Shown here piece after piece: positions 1 through 8,126 of a stretch of 64,000 nt of DNA. How positions within the stretch are numbered: position 1 is the stretch's first letter; the number at the start of each line of letters is the position of its first letter. The position numbers were made by a program, and so were the translations under genes. This DNA comes from JBHYGK01 sp051859045 (GTDB lineage Bacteria; Pseudomonadota; Gammaproteobacteria; Xanthomonadales; Xanthomonadaceae), in NCBI GenBank assembly GCA_051859045.1, contig JBHYGK010000006.1:14180-78179 (forward strand), written 5' to 3'. Under the pieces are notes generated by a model. That model had not been told where the DNA came from. It saw only the letters and a program-made list of their open reading frames with translations, and ran no database searches.

Positions 1-2
1 GC

Positions 3-104
3 GAGACCGTGGTCGATCGCGTGTACCACATCGATCGCGGCTACGAGAACATCGAGGAGAAGCTCGGGGTGCTCGGCGCGCGGATCCGCCGCATCCCCGG
101 CTGA
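3..104 (+). CDS. murA: UDP-N-acetylglucosamine 1-carboxyvinyltransferase, 3' end only
   Basis: Last 33 codons of a gene that begins before the window. The reading frame from base 3 gives a tail containing VDRVYHIDRGYENIEEKLG and ending GARIRRIPG, which matches the well-known MurA C-terminus (VDRIYHIDRGYE...). MurA catalyses the first committed step of peptidoglycan synthesis, enolpyruvyl transfer to UDP-GlcNAc in the cytoplasm. The catalytic cysteine lies outside the window. The gene ends at a TGA directly followed by a strong hairpin. Confidence 0.9.
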   Translation, partial: ETVVDRVYHIDRGYENIEEKLGVLGARIRRIPG

Positions 105-135
105 CGCCCGGCCCGGCGCGAGGCCGGGCCGGGCG
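105..135. terminator. 13-bp GC hairpin after murA, between convergent genes
   Basis: Bases 105-117 pair perfectly with 123-135 around a 5-base loop (GCGAG). The hairpin starts one base after the murA stop and ends 12 bases before the stop of the convergent DUF3108 gene, so it could serve both. There is no T-tract on either side, so intrinsic termination is inferred from position and stem strength only. Confidence 0.55.
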
Positions 136-146
136 GCGCCGCGCGC

Positions 147-941
147 TCAGCGCGGGCGGGTCAGGCCCACGAGCCGGCTCTCGAGCCGCTCGCCGTCGTC
201 CTCGATCTGCAGGATGCGCACCGGCACCCAGCCGTCGGACGGCGAGAGCCAGGTGGTGGTGGTGCGCCCGGCGTCGCCCTCGCGCACGCGCTCCACGCGC
301 AGCGCGCGGCGCGCGCCGGCGGGGACCGTGACGGCCTCCTCGGCGACCGTGCGGTAGCGGTGCACCTCGACCGCGCGGCGGTCGGCGACGGTGTACTCGA
401 GCATCCCGCGGCGGCCGGCCGCGGCGTCGAGCATCAGGCCCACCAGCACGCCCTGGCGGTCGAGCAGGCCCGGGCTCAGCGGCAGCTCGACGGTCTGGTC
501 GCGGTCGCGGCTGCGCACGATGCCGCGCGCGGGGTCGAGCACCAGGCTGCGCTCGCGGGTGCGCAGCGCGGCGCGCTGGCGGTAGTCGTAGCCCAGCGTC
601 GACGCGCGGCCGTCGGCGACGGCCAGGCGCGAGTGCTCGCGGATCGAGACGCCGGCCACCGCGGCCATCCCCGACGTGCCCACGGTCTCCGACACCAGCT
701 CCCAGCTGCCCGCGTCCACGCGCTGCAGGCGCACCGTGCTGCGGCCCATCGGGCTGCCGTTGCGCAGCACCTCGTACTCGGCGATGTAGGCCTGCAGCCC
801 GGCGGGCGCGGGCGCGGCGGCGGGGGCGGGGGCGGCCGGCGGGGTCGCCGCGGCCGGCGCCGCGGCGGCGAGGCCGGAGGCGAGCAGGGCGGCGGCGAGC
901 AGGGCGGAGCGCGGCAGCGGGGCGGGGCGGAGGCGCGTCAT
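147..941 (-). CDS. DUF3108 family exported protein
   Basis: 264 aa. The N-terminus (MTRLRPAPLP followed by a long Ala/Leu stretch to about residue 30) looks like a Sec signal peptide, and an Ala/Pro linker follows to about residue 48. The rest (YIAEYEVLRNGSPMGRSTVRL through TTTTWLSPSDGWVPVRILQIE) resembles DUF3108, an outer-membrane-associated or periplasmic beta-rich family of unknown function. It starts three bases after the purN stop, so it is the last gene of a purM-purN-DUF3108 unit, an arrangement I recall as common in xanthomonads. No catalytic motif is apparent. The family call is good; the function is unknown. Confidence 0.8.
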   Translation of the reverse strand: MTRLRPAPLPRSALLAAALLASGLAAAAPAAATPPAAPAPAAAPAPAGLQAYIAEYEVLRNGSPMGRSTVRLQRVDAGSWELVSETVGTSGMAAVAGVSIREHSRLAVADGRASTLGYDYRQRAALRTRERSLVLDPARGIVRSRDRDQTVELPLSPGLLDRQGVLVGLMLDAAAGRRGMLEYTVADRRAVEVHRYRTVAEEAVTVPAGARRALRVERVREGDAGRTTTTWLSPSDGWVPVRILQIEDDGERLESRLVGLTRPR

Positions 942-944
942 CGG

Positions 945-1604
945 TCAATCCTCGGGGTGCAGGGCGTCGTCGTCGCCGAGCCGCAGGGGGCGCTCCAGCG
1001 GCCGGCCGTCGAGCCGGACGCGGGCGCCGTCCTGGGCCAGGCGGCCGGAGGCGGACAGGGCCACGCTGGCGACGAGCAGCGCGTGCTCGCGCGGCAGCAG
1101 CCGGGTGGCCAGGGCCTCGGCGTCGTCGCCGGGGAGGACCGCGATCCGCGCCTGCGCCACCACCGGGCCGGCGTCGAGCGCCGGCACCACGAAGTGGACG
1201 CTCGCCCCGTGCCAGGCGTCGCCGGCCTCGAGCGCGCGCTGGTGCGTGCGCAGGCCGGGATGCTTCGGCAGCAGGGACGGGTGGATGTTGAGCATGCGGC
1301 CCTCGAACCGGCCGACGAACGCGTCGGCAAGGACGCGCATATAGCCGGCCAGCACGATGAGGTCAGGCTGAACGGCGGCCACGGCGTCGCCGAGGGCCGC
1401 GTCGTGGGCGGCGCGGTCGGGGTGCGCGCGGGGGGGCAGGGCGAGCGCCGGGGCGCCCGCCGCGGCGGCCAGCGCCAGCGCCGGGGCCTCGGGGCGGTCG
1501 GAGAACACCCCGGCCAGCTCGAACGCCAGCCGGCCGGCGGCGCGCGCCGCCAGCAGGGCCTGCAGGTTGCTGCCGCGCCCGGAGGCGAGGACGGCGAGGC
1601 GCAT
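945..1604 (-). CDS. purN: Phosphoribosylglycinamide formyltransferase
   Basis: 219 aa (E. coli PurN is 212). Transfers the formyl group of 10-formyl-THF to GAR in de novo purine synthesis (cytoplasm). The start MRLAVLASGRGSNLQALL carries the N-terminal GSN phosphate-binding signature. NIHPSLLPKHPG contains the catalytic Asn and His, and the later Asp lies in VPALDAGPVV. The start at 1604 was chosen because a longer reading frame upstream is only a shadow of purM. Two bases separate it from the purM stop and three from the next gene, so the three genes are probably co-transcribed and translationally coupled. Confidence 0.95.
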   Translation of the reverse strand: MRLAVLASGRGSNLQALLAARAAGRLAFELAGVFSDRPEAPALALAAAAGAPALALPPRAHPDRAAHDAALGDAVAAVQPDLIVLAGYMRVLADAFVGRFEGRMLNIHPSLLPKHPGLRTHQRALEAGDAWHGASVHFVVPALDAGPVVAQARIAVLPGDDAEALATRLLPREHALLVASVALSASGRLAQDGARVRLDGRPLERPLRLGDDDALHPED

Positions 1605-1606
1605 CG

Positions 1607-2668
1607 TCAGCCGATGCGCACGCGGTCGTGCGCGCTGGCGCCGGCGGCGGCCTTCACCACCCGGCCGATCGGGCGCGGGGCGAGGCCGTGCGCCGCGCAG
1701 GCGGCGCTGACGGCGGCCTCGTCGGCCGCGGCCACCACCAGCACGAAGCCGACGCCGCAGTTGAAGGTGCGCCACATCTCGTGGGCCTCCACCGCGCCCT
1801 CGCGCTGCAGCCAGTCGAACACCGGCGGCAGCACGATGGTGGAGGCCTCGATGGCCAGGCCGAGGCCGTCGGGGATGACGCGGATGATGTTCTCGCTGAG
1901 GCCGCCGCCGGTGATGTGGGCCATCGCGTGGATCGGCTGGTGCGCGCCCTGGGTGGCGAGCAGGTCGAGCACGGGCTTCACGTACAGCCGGGTGGGCGCC
2001 ATCAGCGCGTCGCCCAGCGCGACGCCGTCCGCCAGCACCAGGTCCAGCGGGCTGCCGGCGCGCGCGAGGATGCGGCGGATCAGCGAGTAGCCGTTGGAGT
2101 GCGGGCCGGAGCTGGCCAGGCCGAGCAGCACGTCGCCCTCGCGGACGGCGGCGCCGTCGAGCAGCTTGGCCTTCTCGACCGCGCCGACGGTGAAGCCGGC
2201 CAGGTCGTACTCGCCGGGGCCGTACATGTCGGGCATCTCGGCGGTCTCGCCGCCGATCAGCGCGCAGCCCGAGAGCTCGCAGCCCTTGGCGATGCCGCCG
2301 ACCACGGCGACCGTGGTGTCGACGTCGAGCTTGCCGGTGGCGAAGTAGTCGAGGAAGAACAGCGGTTCGGCTCCCTGCACCAGCACGTCGTTGACGCACA
2401 TGCCGACCAGGTCGATGCCGATGGTGTCGTGGCGGCCGAGCTGCTGGGCCAGCTTGAGCTTGGTGCCCACGCCGTCGGTGCCCGAGACCAGCACCGGCTC
2501 CTTCCAGCGGCCGGAGAGGTCGAACAGGGCGCCGAAGCCGCCCAGTCCGCCCATGACCTCGGGGCGGAAGGTGCGCTTGACCAGCGGCTTGATGCGCTCG
2601 ACGACGTCGTTGCCGGCATCGATGTCGACGCCCGCGTCGCGGTAGGTGAGGGGGGTCTTGGAGGTCAC
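1607..2668 (-). CDS. purM: Phosphoribosylformylglycinamidine cyclo-ligase (AIR synthetase)
   Basis: 353 aa (E. coli 345). Uses ATP to close FGAM to AIR, a late step of the purine imidazole ring. The sequence starts VTSKTPLTYRDAGVDIDAGN. It shows the PurM-family SGTDGVGTKLKLA, GIDLVGMCVNDV, ALIGGETAEMP and HITGGGLSENI blocks. No ATG lies near the conserved N-terminus, so a GTG at 2668 is the likely start; the ribosome site is weak (GACGGG-like). It is first in the purM-purN-DUF3108 unit and divergent from the DUF2066 gene, the same arrangement as in other xanthomonads as I recall it. Confidence 0.95.
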   Translation of the reverse strand: MTSKTPLTYRDAGVDIDAGNDVVERIKPLVKRTFRPEVMGGLGGFGALFDLSGRWKEPVLVSGTDGVGTKLKLAQQLGRHDTIGIDLVGMCVNDVLVQGAEPLFFLDYFATGKLDVDTTVAVVGGIAKGCELSGCALIGGETAEMPDMYGPGEYDLAGFTVGAVEKAKLLDGAAVREGDVLLGLASSGPHSNGYSLIRRILARAGSPLDLVLADGVALGDALMAPTRLYVKPVLDLLATQGAHQPIHAMAHITGGGLSENIIRVIPDGLGLAIEASTIVLPPVFDWLQREGAVEAHEMWRTFNCGVGFVLVVAAADEAAVSAACAAHGLAPRPIGRVVKAAAGASAHDRVRIG

Positions 2669-2694
2669 GGCGCGGCCCGTCGCGGAAAGCGCAC

Positions 2695-2700
2695 ATTCTA
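2695..2700 (-). promoter_or_regulatory. Candidate -10 element for purM
   Basis: Read on the minus strand this is TAGAAT (5 of 6 to TATAAT). It would start transcription near 2688, about 20 bases before the GTG of purM. No recognisable -35 box lies 16-18 bases upstream and no PurR-type operator was seen. Confidence 0.35.
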
Positions 2701-2840
2701 GCAGCGCCGTCGGCCCCGGCGCCCCCGCGCGACGCCCCGCCGGGGCCGGACCTCGGCCCCGGCGGTTGGACGCCCCGGGCCGGCTGCGGCACCATGCCCT
2801 GCCCCCGGCGGCTCGCGCCGCCCCCGCCCGGAAGCCCCCC

Positions 2841-3935
2841 ATGCCGCTGTCGTCCCCCGCCCCGCGCGCCGTCGCCGCGCTCGCCGCCGCCCTCCTGCTG
2901 CTCGCCGCGCTGGCCCTCGCCCCCGCGGCCCGGGCCCAGGACGCCGGCCTGTACGAGGGCGAGGTCCAGGTGGCCTCGCAGGACGCCGGCGCCCGCGAGG
3001 CGGCCCTGCCGCGCGCGCTGGGCCAGGTGCTGGGCAAGCTCAGCGGCGACGCCGGCGCCGCCGCGCGGCCCGAGGTCGCGGCGCGGCTGGGCGAGGCGGC
3101 CTCGCTGCTCGCCGGGCACCGCTACCGCGCCGACCAGGAGCTCATCGGCGGCGTGCCGGTGACCCGCCAGGTGCTGGTGGCCCGCTTCGACCAGCCGCGC
3201 GTGGACGCGCTCGCCGCCGGCCTCGGCCTGCGCGTGTGGCCGGCCCCGCGGCCGGTGCCCCAGCTGTGGCTGGCGATCGACGACGGCCGCGGCGCGCGCC
3301 TGGTCGGCCGCGGCCAGGTCAACGCCGTGCGCAGCCTGCTCGCGCGCGGCACCGAGCGCGGCCTCGCGTTCCGGCTGCCCGAAGGCGGCGAGATCGAACA
3401 GGCCGGCGTGGCCGCCGTGCAGGCGCTCGACGCCGGCGCGCTCGAGCCGCTGGCCGCGCGCTACGGCGACGCCCCGCGCCTGCTCGGCACGCTCGCCCGC
3501 GGCGGCGCCGGCTGGGTGGCCCGCTGGGCCCTGGTCGACGCCGACGGCAGCGAGATCGGGCGCTGGACGAGCGACCTCGCCGATCCGCGCGAGGCCATCG
3601 CGGCCGGCGCCGACGGCGCCGCCGACGCGCTGGCCGCGCGCGACGCCGTCACCCTCGTCGCCGGCACCCCCGGCGTGCACGTCATCGAGATCCGCGGCGT
3701 CCGCGACCAGGCCGACTGGCTGCGCGTCAGCGGCTACCTGCAGGGCCTCGCGGTGGTGACCGCGATGGTGCCGGCCGAGGTCGACGCCGACCGCGGCCGC
3801 CTGGCCGTGCGCCTCGACCTGGCCACCGGCCTCGAGGGCTTCGCGGCGCTCGTCGCCGGCGGCCAGGTGCTGCGCGCGGCCGAGCCCGCCGCCGAGGGCG
3901 CCGCCCCGGCCTTCGACCTGCAGCCCGCGCGCTGA
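2841..3935 (+). CDS. DUF2066 domain-containing exported protein
   Basis: 364 aa from the ATG at 2841, chosen because it is followed by a clear signal peptide (hydrophobic Ala/Leu core ending near APAARAQD, about residue 33). An in-frame upstream extension to 2646 only overlaps the purM promoter. The mature part (YEGEVQVASQDAGAREAALPRALGQVLGKLSG, then RVDALAAGLGLRVWPAPRPVPQLWLAIDD) fits DUF2066, a family found beside purM and the AI-2E transporter gene in xanthomonads and pseudomonads. The role is unknown; it probably acts in the periplasm. It lies 10 bases before the transporter gene, so the two are likely in one operon. Confidence 0.8.
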   Translation: MPLSSPAPRAVAALAAALLLLAALALAPAARAQDAGLYEGEVQVASQDAGAREAALPRALGQVLGKLSGDAGAAARPEVAARLGEAASLLAGHRYRADQELIGGVPVTRQVLVARFDQPRVDALAAGLGLRVWPAPRPVPQLWLAIDDGRGARLVGRGQVNAVRSLLARGTERGLAFRLPEGGEIEQAGVAAVQALDAGALEPLAARYGDAPRLLGTLARGGAGWVARWALVDADGSEIGRWTSDLADPREAIAAGADGAADALAARDAVTLVAGTPGVHVIEIRGVRDQADWLRVSGYLQGLAVVTAMVPAEVDADRGRLAVRLDLATGLEGFAALVAGGQVLRAAEPAAEGAAPAFDLQPAR

Positions 3936-3945
3936 GGACCGCCCG

Positions 3946-5145
3946 ATGACCGCTCCTGCCTCCGCCCCGCCGCCGTCGCCGACCGACGCCTCCGCCGGCC
4001 GCGACGAGGTCTCGCGCCGCTGGCAGTGGCTGGCGCTCGCGGCCCTGGTGGGCGTGGTGCTGTGGCAGCTGGCGCCGATGCTCACCCCGTTCGTGATCTC
4101 GGCCCTGCTGGCGTGGATGGGCGACCCGCTGGTCGACCGCCTCGAGGCCCGCGGGCGCTCGCGCACCACCGCGGTGGTGCTGGTGTTCGCGCTGATGACC
4201 CTGGTGCTGGCCGCGGTGCTGGTGGTGCTGCTGCCGATGCTCTACCGCCAGGTGGCGCTGCTGGTGGAGTCGCTGCCGACCTACCTCGAGTGGTTCCGCG
4301 GCACCGCGCTGCCGTGGATCGAGGCGCGCGCGCGCATCGACCTCGGCGAGTACATCGACCCCGGCTACCTGGTGGAGGCCATCAAGGGCCACTGGCAGGA
4401 GGCCGGCGGCGCCGCGGCCACCGTGCTCGGCCACATCGGCCGCTCCGGCCTCGCCCTGATGGGCTTCGCGGCCAACGTGGTGCTGGTGCCGCTGGTGACG
4501 TTCTACTTCCTGCGCGACTGGGACCTGATGGTGGCGCGCGTGCGCGACCTGCTGCCGCGCCCGCTCGAGCCCACCGTGGCGCGGCTGGCGAAGGAGTCCG
4601 ACGTGGTGCTGGGCGCCTTCCTGCGCGGCCAGCTGCTGGTGATGCTGGGCCTGGGCACGATCTACTCGCTGGGCCTGTGGGCGGTGGGCGTCGACCTGGC
4701 GCTGCTGATCGGCATGCTCGCCGGCGTGCTGAGCTTCGTGCCCTACCTCGGCACCGCGATCGGCGTGATCGCCGCGGTCATCGCCACCCTGGTGCAACAC
4801 GGCGACGCCCTGCACGTGGGCCTGGTGCTGGGCGTGTTCGTGGCCGGGCAGATGATCGAGGGCTACGTGCTGACGCCCTGGCTGGTCGGCGAGCGCATCG
4901 GCCTGGGGCCGGTGGCGGTGATCTTCGCGGTGATGGCGGGCGGCCAGCTGTTCGGCTTCCTCGGCGTGCTGATCGCGCTGCCGGTGGCCGCGGTGGTCAA
5001 CGTGCTGCTGCGCTACGCCCACGAGCGCTACACCGCCAGCCGCCTGTACGGCGCCGACGAGGGCGCGGGGCCGCCGCCCGCGGCCCCGGCGGAGGCCGCG
5101 GACGCCGGCGACGCCGCGGCGCCGCCCGCCCCGCCGTCGGCCTGA
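3946..5145 (+). CDS. perM: AI-2E family transporter / PerM-like permease
   Basis: 399 aa integral membrane protein. Hydrophobic segments follow a short charged N-terminus: WLALAALVGVVLWQLAPML, then one around AVVLVFALMTLVLAAVLVVL, then several between residues about 160 and 360. Together they give the eight-helix pattern of the AI-2E exporter/PerM family (Pfam AI-2E_transport). The typical PYLGTAIGVI and EGYVLTPWLVG blocks are present. The Pro/Ala-rich tail after about residue 370 is not conserved. Some members act in autoinducer export and others as Na+/H+ antiporters, so the substrate cannot be told. The next gene is hda, nine bases downstream. Confidence 0.85.
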   Translation: MTAPASAPPPSPTDASAGRDEVSRRWQWLALAALVGVVLWQLAPMLTPFVISALLAWMGDPLVDRLEARGRSRTTAVVLVFALMTLVLAAVLVVLLPMLYRQVALLVESLPTYLEWFRGTALPWIEARARIDLGEYIDPGYLVEAIKGHWQEAGGAAATVLGHIGRSGLALMGFAANVVLVPLVTFYFLRDWDLMVARVRDLLPRPLEPTVARLAKESDVVLGAFLRGQLLVMLGLGTIYSLGLWAVGVDLALLIGMLAGVLSFVPYLGTAIGVIAAVIATLVQHGDALHVGLVLGVFVAGQMIEGYVLTPWLVGERIGLGPVAVIFAVMAGGQLFGFLGVLIALPVAAVVNVLLRYAHERYTASRLYGADEGAGPPPAAPAEAADAGDAAAPPAPPSA

Positions 5146-5154
5146 GAGGCGCCG

Positions 5155-5856
5155 ATGAGCGCCCAGCTCCCGCTGGCCCTGCGCTTCCCGCCCGACCAGC
5201 GCTTCGAGGCCTTCCTCGGCGCGCCGGAGGGCATGCTCGCGCTGCTGGCCGCGGTGGCCCGCGGCGAGCGCGCCGACTGGCTGCTGCTCAGCGGCCCGGC
5301 CGGCTCCGGCAAGAGCCACCTGCTGATGGCCGCCTGCGCCGAGGCCCACGCGGCCGGGCGTCGCGCGGCCTACCTGCCGATGGCCAGCGCGCGCGGCCGC
5401 TGCGAGGACGCGCTGGCCGCGCTCGAGGGCGCCGACCTGGTCTGCCTCGACGGCCTCGAGCACGTGGCCGGCGTCCGCGAGGACGAAGTCGCACTGTTCC
5501 ACTTCCATAACCGCGCGCGGACCATGGGCGCGGCGGTGCTGTACGCGGCCGACGCGCCGCCCGACGCGCTGGGCCTCGGCCTGCCCGACCTGCGCTCGCG
5601 GCTCGGCCAATGCACCCGGCTGCCGCTGCAGCCGCTCGACGACGAGGGCCGCCGCGCCGTGCTGCGCGCGCGCGCGCAGCGCCGCGGCCTGGTGCTCGAC
5701 GAGGCCGTGCTCGACTACCTGTTCCGGCGGGTGGGCCGCGACCTGGCCGGGCTGACCCGGCTGCTGGAGCGCCTGGACCGCGAGAGCCTGGCCGCGCAGC
5801 GGCGCCTGACGGTGCCCTTCCTGCGCGGCGTGCTCGGCGACGACGCGGCCGCCTGA
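5155..5856 (+). CDS. hda: DnaA regulatory inactivator Hda
   Basis: 233 aa AAA+ ATPase related to DnaA domain III but without the DNA-binding domain IV. The N-terminus MSAQLPLALRF holds a QLPLAL-type beta-clamp-binding motif, the hallmark of Hda. Walker A is GPAGSGKS at residues 47-54, and a Walker B-like stretch is DLVCLDGLE. A sensor-2-like arginine region follows in the C-terminal helices. In E. coli, Hda bound to the sliding clamp promotes ATP hydrolysis on DnaA and limits re-initiation. The gene follows the perM-like gene by nine bases and converges with the AIM24 gene. Confidence 0.9.
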   Translation: MSAQLPLALRFPPDQRFEAFLGAPEGMLALLAAVARGERADWLLLSGPAGSGKSHLLMAACAEAHAAGRRAAYLPMASARGRCEDALAALEGADLVCLDGLEHVAGVREDEVALFHFHNRARTMGAAVLYAADAPPDALGLGLPDLRSRLGQCTRLPLQPLDDEGRRAVLRARAQRRGLVLDEAVLDYLFRRVGRDLAGLTRLLERLDRESLAAQRRLTVPFLRGVLGDDAAA

Positions 5857-5883
5857 GGCGGCCGCGCGCCGGGGGCGGCGGCC

Positions 5884-6579
5884 TCAGCCAGCCGCGGCCG
5901 CGTAGGCCACTTCCTCGTAGGGCTGCACCACCACCCAGCCGTCGCCCTCGAACTTCATCTGCACGCTCTCGCCCGAGGCGCGGCCGAGGAAGGTGCCGAT
6001 CGAGATGTCGGTCTTGAAGTCCGGGGTCAGCGAGCCCGACCAGGCCACGGTGGCGTTGGGGTCGGTGTAGAGCGGCTGGCCCGGGCGCACGCGCAGCGTC
6101 AGCGGGTCGAAGTGCGAGGTGATCGCCACCAGGCCGTGGCCGGAGAGGCGGATGTTGAACAGGCCGCCGGCCATCATGCCGGCCACGCGGCGCATCAGCG
6201 TGATGCGCTGCTCGAGGCCTTCCTCGAAGGCCAGCACGTCGTTGCCGTTGACGAAGATCGACTCGCCGGCGAGGCGCAGCAGGGTGACCTTCTTGCCGCC
6301 GTCGGCGAAGTACACGCGGCCGCGGCCCTCGGCCTTCATCAGCTTCAGGCCCTCGCCGCTGACGGCCTTCTTGAGCAGGTTGCCGAGGCCCTGCTCGAGG
6401 ATGCCCTCGCGCTTGAAGCCGACCTGGCCGTGGTAGGCCACCATCGCGCCGGCCTTGGACCAGACCCGGCCGTCGAGCTTCACCTCGAGCATGTACGGGC
6501 TCTCGAGCTCGAAGGCCTCGGTGCTGGCGTCGCGCTCGGCGGTGGCGGCGAGGAAATCGTTGACGGACTTGATGGCCAT
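5884..6579 (-). CDS. AIM24 family protein (DUF124)
   Basis: 231 aa. A soluble beta-rich protein with the AIM24/DUF124 pattern: YMLEVKLDGRVWSKAGAMVAY, GLKLMKAEGRGRVYFADGG, ESIFVNGNDVLAFE and SGHGLVAITSHFDPLTLRV. The bacterial members have no agreed function; the eukaryotic homologue is a mitochondrial membrane-organising protein. No signal peptide is seen. It starts 37 bases after the manC stop on the same strand and may be read through from it. The family call is secure; the function is open. Confidence 0.85.
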   Translation of the reverse strand: MAIKSVNDFLAATAERDASTEAFELESPYMLEVKLDGRVWSKAGAMVAYHGQVGFKREGILEQGLGNLLKKAVSGEGLKLMKAEGRGRVYFADGGKKVTLLRLAGESIFVNGNDVLAFEEGLEQRITLMRRVAGMMAGGLFNIRLSGHGLVAITSHFDPLTLRVRPGQPLYTDPNATVAWSGSLTPDFKTDISIGTFLGRASGESVQMKFEGDGWVVVQPYEEVAYAAAAG

Positions 6580-6616
6580 GCGGTGGGGCTCCGGTGCGGT
6601 GGGTGGGATGGCGTGC

Positions 6617-8035
6617 TCAGGCCTGGCGGCCGTAGACGTCCTCGAAGCGGACGATGTCGTCCTCGCCGAGGTAGCTGCCGGACTGCACCTCGATCAGCTC
6701 GAGCGGCACCTTGCCGGGGTTCTCGAGCCGGTGCTTCACGCCCAGCGGGATGTAGGTGGACTGGTTCTCGCACAGCAGCAGCACCTCGTCGCCGCGGGTC
6801 ACCTTGGCGGTGCCGCTGACCACGATCCAGTGCTCGGCGCGGTGGTGGTGCATCTGCAGGCTCAGCGTGCCGCCGGGCTTGACCGTGATGCGCTTGACCT
6901 GGAAGCGCTCGCCGGTGTCGATGGAGTCGTAGGCGCCCCAGGGCCGGTAGACCTTGCGGTGCAGGTTGCTCTCGGGGCGGCCGGAGGCCTTCAGGCGCGC
7001 GACCACCTCCTTGACCTCCTGCACGCGGTCCTTGGCCGCGACGAGGGTGGCGTCCGGGGTCTCGACGACGACCACGCCCTCCAGCCCGATCATCGCCACC
7101 AGGCGCTCGCTCCAGGCGTAGGTGTCGCGGCAGTCGAGCGCGATCACGTCGCCGTGGTGGGCGTTGCCGGCGGCGTCGCGCTCGGCGATGTCCCACAGCG
7201 CGCTCCACGCGCCGACGTCGCTCCAGCCCACGTCGATCGGCAGCACCTGGGCGTCGCGGGTGTGCTCCATCACCGCGTAGTCGATCGAGTCGGCCGGGCA
7301 GGCCTCGAAGGCGGCGCGGGCGAGGCGCACGAAGTCGCTGTCGCGCTTCGCGCCGGCCAGCGCGGCGCGGCAGGCGGCCAGCATCGCCGGCTGCAGGCGC
7401 TCGAGCTCGGCCACCACCCGCGAGGCGAGGAACAGGAACATGCCGGAGTTCCAGGCGTGCCCGCCGGCGGCGAGCATCGCCTCGGCGCGCGCGCGGTCGG
7501 GCTTCTCGACGAAGCGCTCGACGGGGCGCAGGCCGGGGCCGGCGGGGTAGGCGATCCAGCCGTAGCCGGTGGCCGGGTGGGTGGGCTGGATCCCGAAGGT
7601 GACCAGGGCGCCGGCCTCGGCGCCGGCGCGCGCGGCGGCGACCGCGGCGCGGAAGCCGGCGGGATCGGCGATGGCGTGGTCGCTGGGCAGCACCAGCAGC
7701 AGCGGGTCGCCGCCGTCGGCCAGCGCCTGCAGCGCGGCCACCGCGATCGCCGGCGCGGTGTTGCGGCCGACCGGCTCGAGCAGGATGGCGGCGGGGGCGG
7801 CGTCGACCTGGCGCAGCTGCTCGGCGGCCAGGAAGCGGTGCTCCTCGTTGGCCACCACCAGCGGCGCGCGCTCGGCCAGCGCGGCCACCCGGGTCCAGGT
7901 GTCCTGCAGCAGGCTGCGCTCGCCCACCAGCGGCAGGAACTGCTTGGGGTAGGCCTCGCGCGACAGCGGCCAGAGGCGGGTTCCGGCGCCGCCGGACAGC
8001 AGCACGGGCAGCAGGGGATGGGCGGCAGGCGTCAT
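6617..8035 (-). CDS. manC: Mannose-1-phosphate guanylyltransferase / mannose-6-phosphate isomerase (XanB/AlgA type)
   Basis: 472 aa bifunctional type II PMI-GMP. The N-terminal nucleotidyltransferase has GGAGTRLWPLSRE (residues about 15-27) and FVEKPDRARAE. The C-terminal cupin carries the isomerase metal site, QMHHHRAEHWIVVSGTAKV. It makes GDP-mannose for exopolysaccharide or O-antigen. In Xanthomonas this protein is XanB and sits beside xanA and the rml genes; here it is about 32 kb from rmlBACD and paired instead with an AIM24 gene. It is divergent from amgK-murU across a 91-base gap with overlapping candidate promoters. Confidence 0.95.
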   Translation of the reverse strand: MTPAAHPLLPVLLSGGAGTRLWPLSREAYPKQFLPLVGERSLLQDTWTRVAALAERAPLVVANEEHRFLAAEQLRQVDAAPAAILLEPVGRNTAPAIAVAALQALADGGDPLLLVLPSDHAIADPAGFRAAVAAARAGAEAGALVTFGIQPTHPATGYGWIAYPAGPGLRPVERFVEKPDRARAEAMLAAGGHAWNSGMFLFLASRVVAELERLQPAMLAACRAALAGAKRDSDFVRLARAAFEACPADSIDYAVMEHTRDAQVLPIDVGWSDVGAWSALWDIAERDAAGNAHHGDVIALDCRDTYAWSERLVAMIGLEGVVVVETPDATLVAAKDRVQEVKEVVARLKASGRPESNLHRKVYRPWGAYDSIDTGERFQVKRITVKPGGTLSLQMHHHRAEHWIVVSGTAKVTRGDEVLLLCENQSTYIPLGVKHRLENPGKVPLELIEVQSGSYLGEDDIVRFEDVYGRQA

Positions 8036-8077
8036 CGCGGGCTCTCGGTGCGGGCGGCTGGGCCCGCGGGGCCCCGG

Positions 8078-8087
8078 AGTTTACCCT
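8078..8087. promoter_or_regulatory. Overlapping divergent -10 elements between manC and amgK
   Basis: On the minus strand 8083-8078 reads TAAACT (4 of 6), placing a manC start about 36 bases before its ATG. On the plus strand 8082-8087 reads TACCCT, about 40 bases before the amgK ATG. The two hexamers share two bases, so only one polymerase could bind at a time. No clear -35 boxes were found. Confidence 0.3.
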
Positions 8088-8126
8088 GTGCCCCCCGCCG
8101 CACGCCCCACACGAGCCCCGCCGCGC

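Noticed and set aside
8088..8126. GTG at 8088 as the start of amgK
   Set aside because: It overlaps the predicted -10 region and adds only Pro/Ala/Arg residues; the ATG at 8127 fits better.
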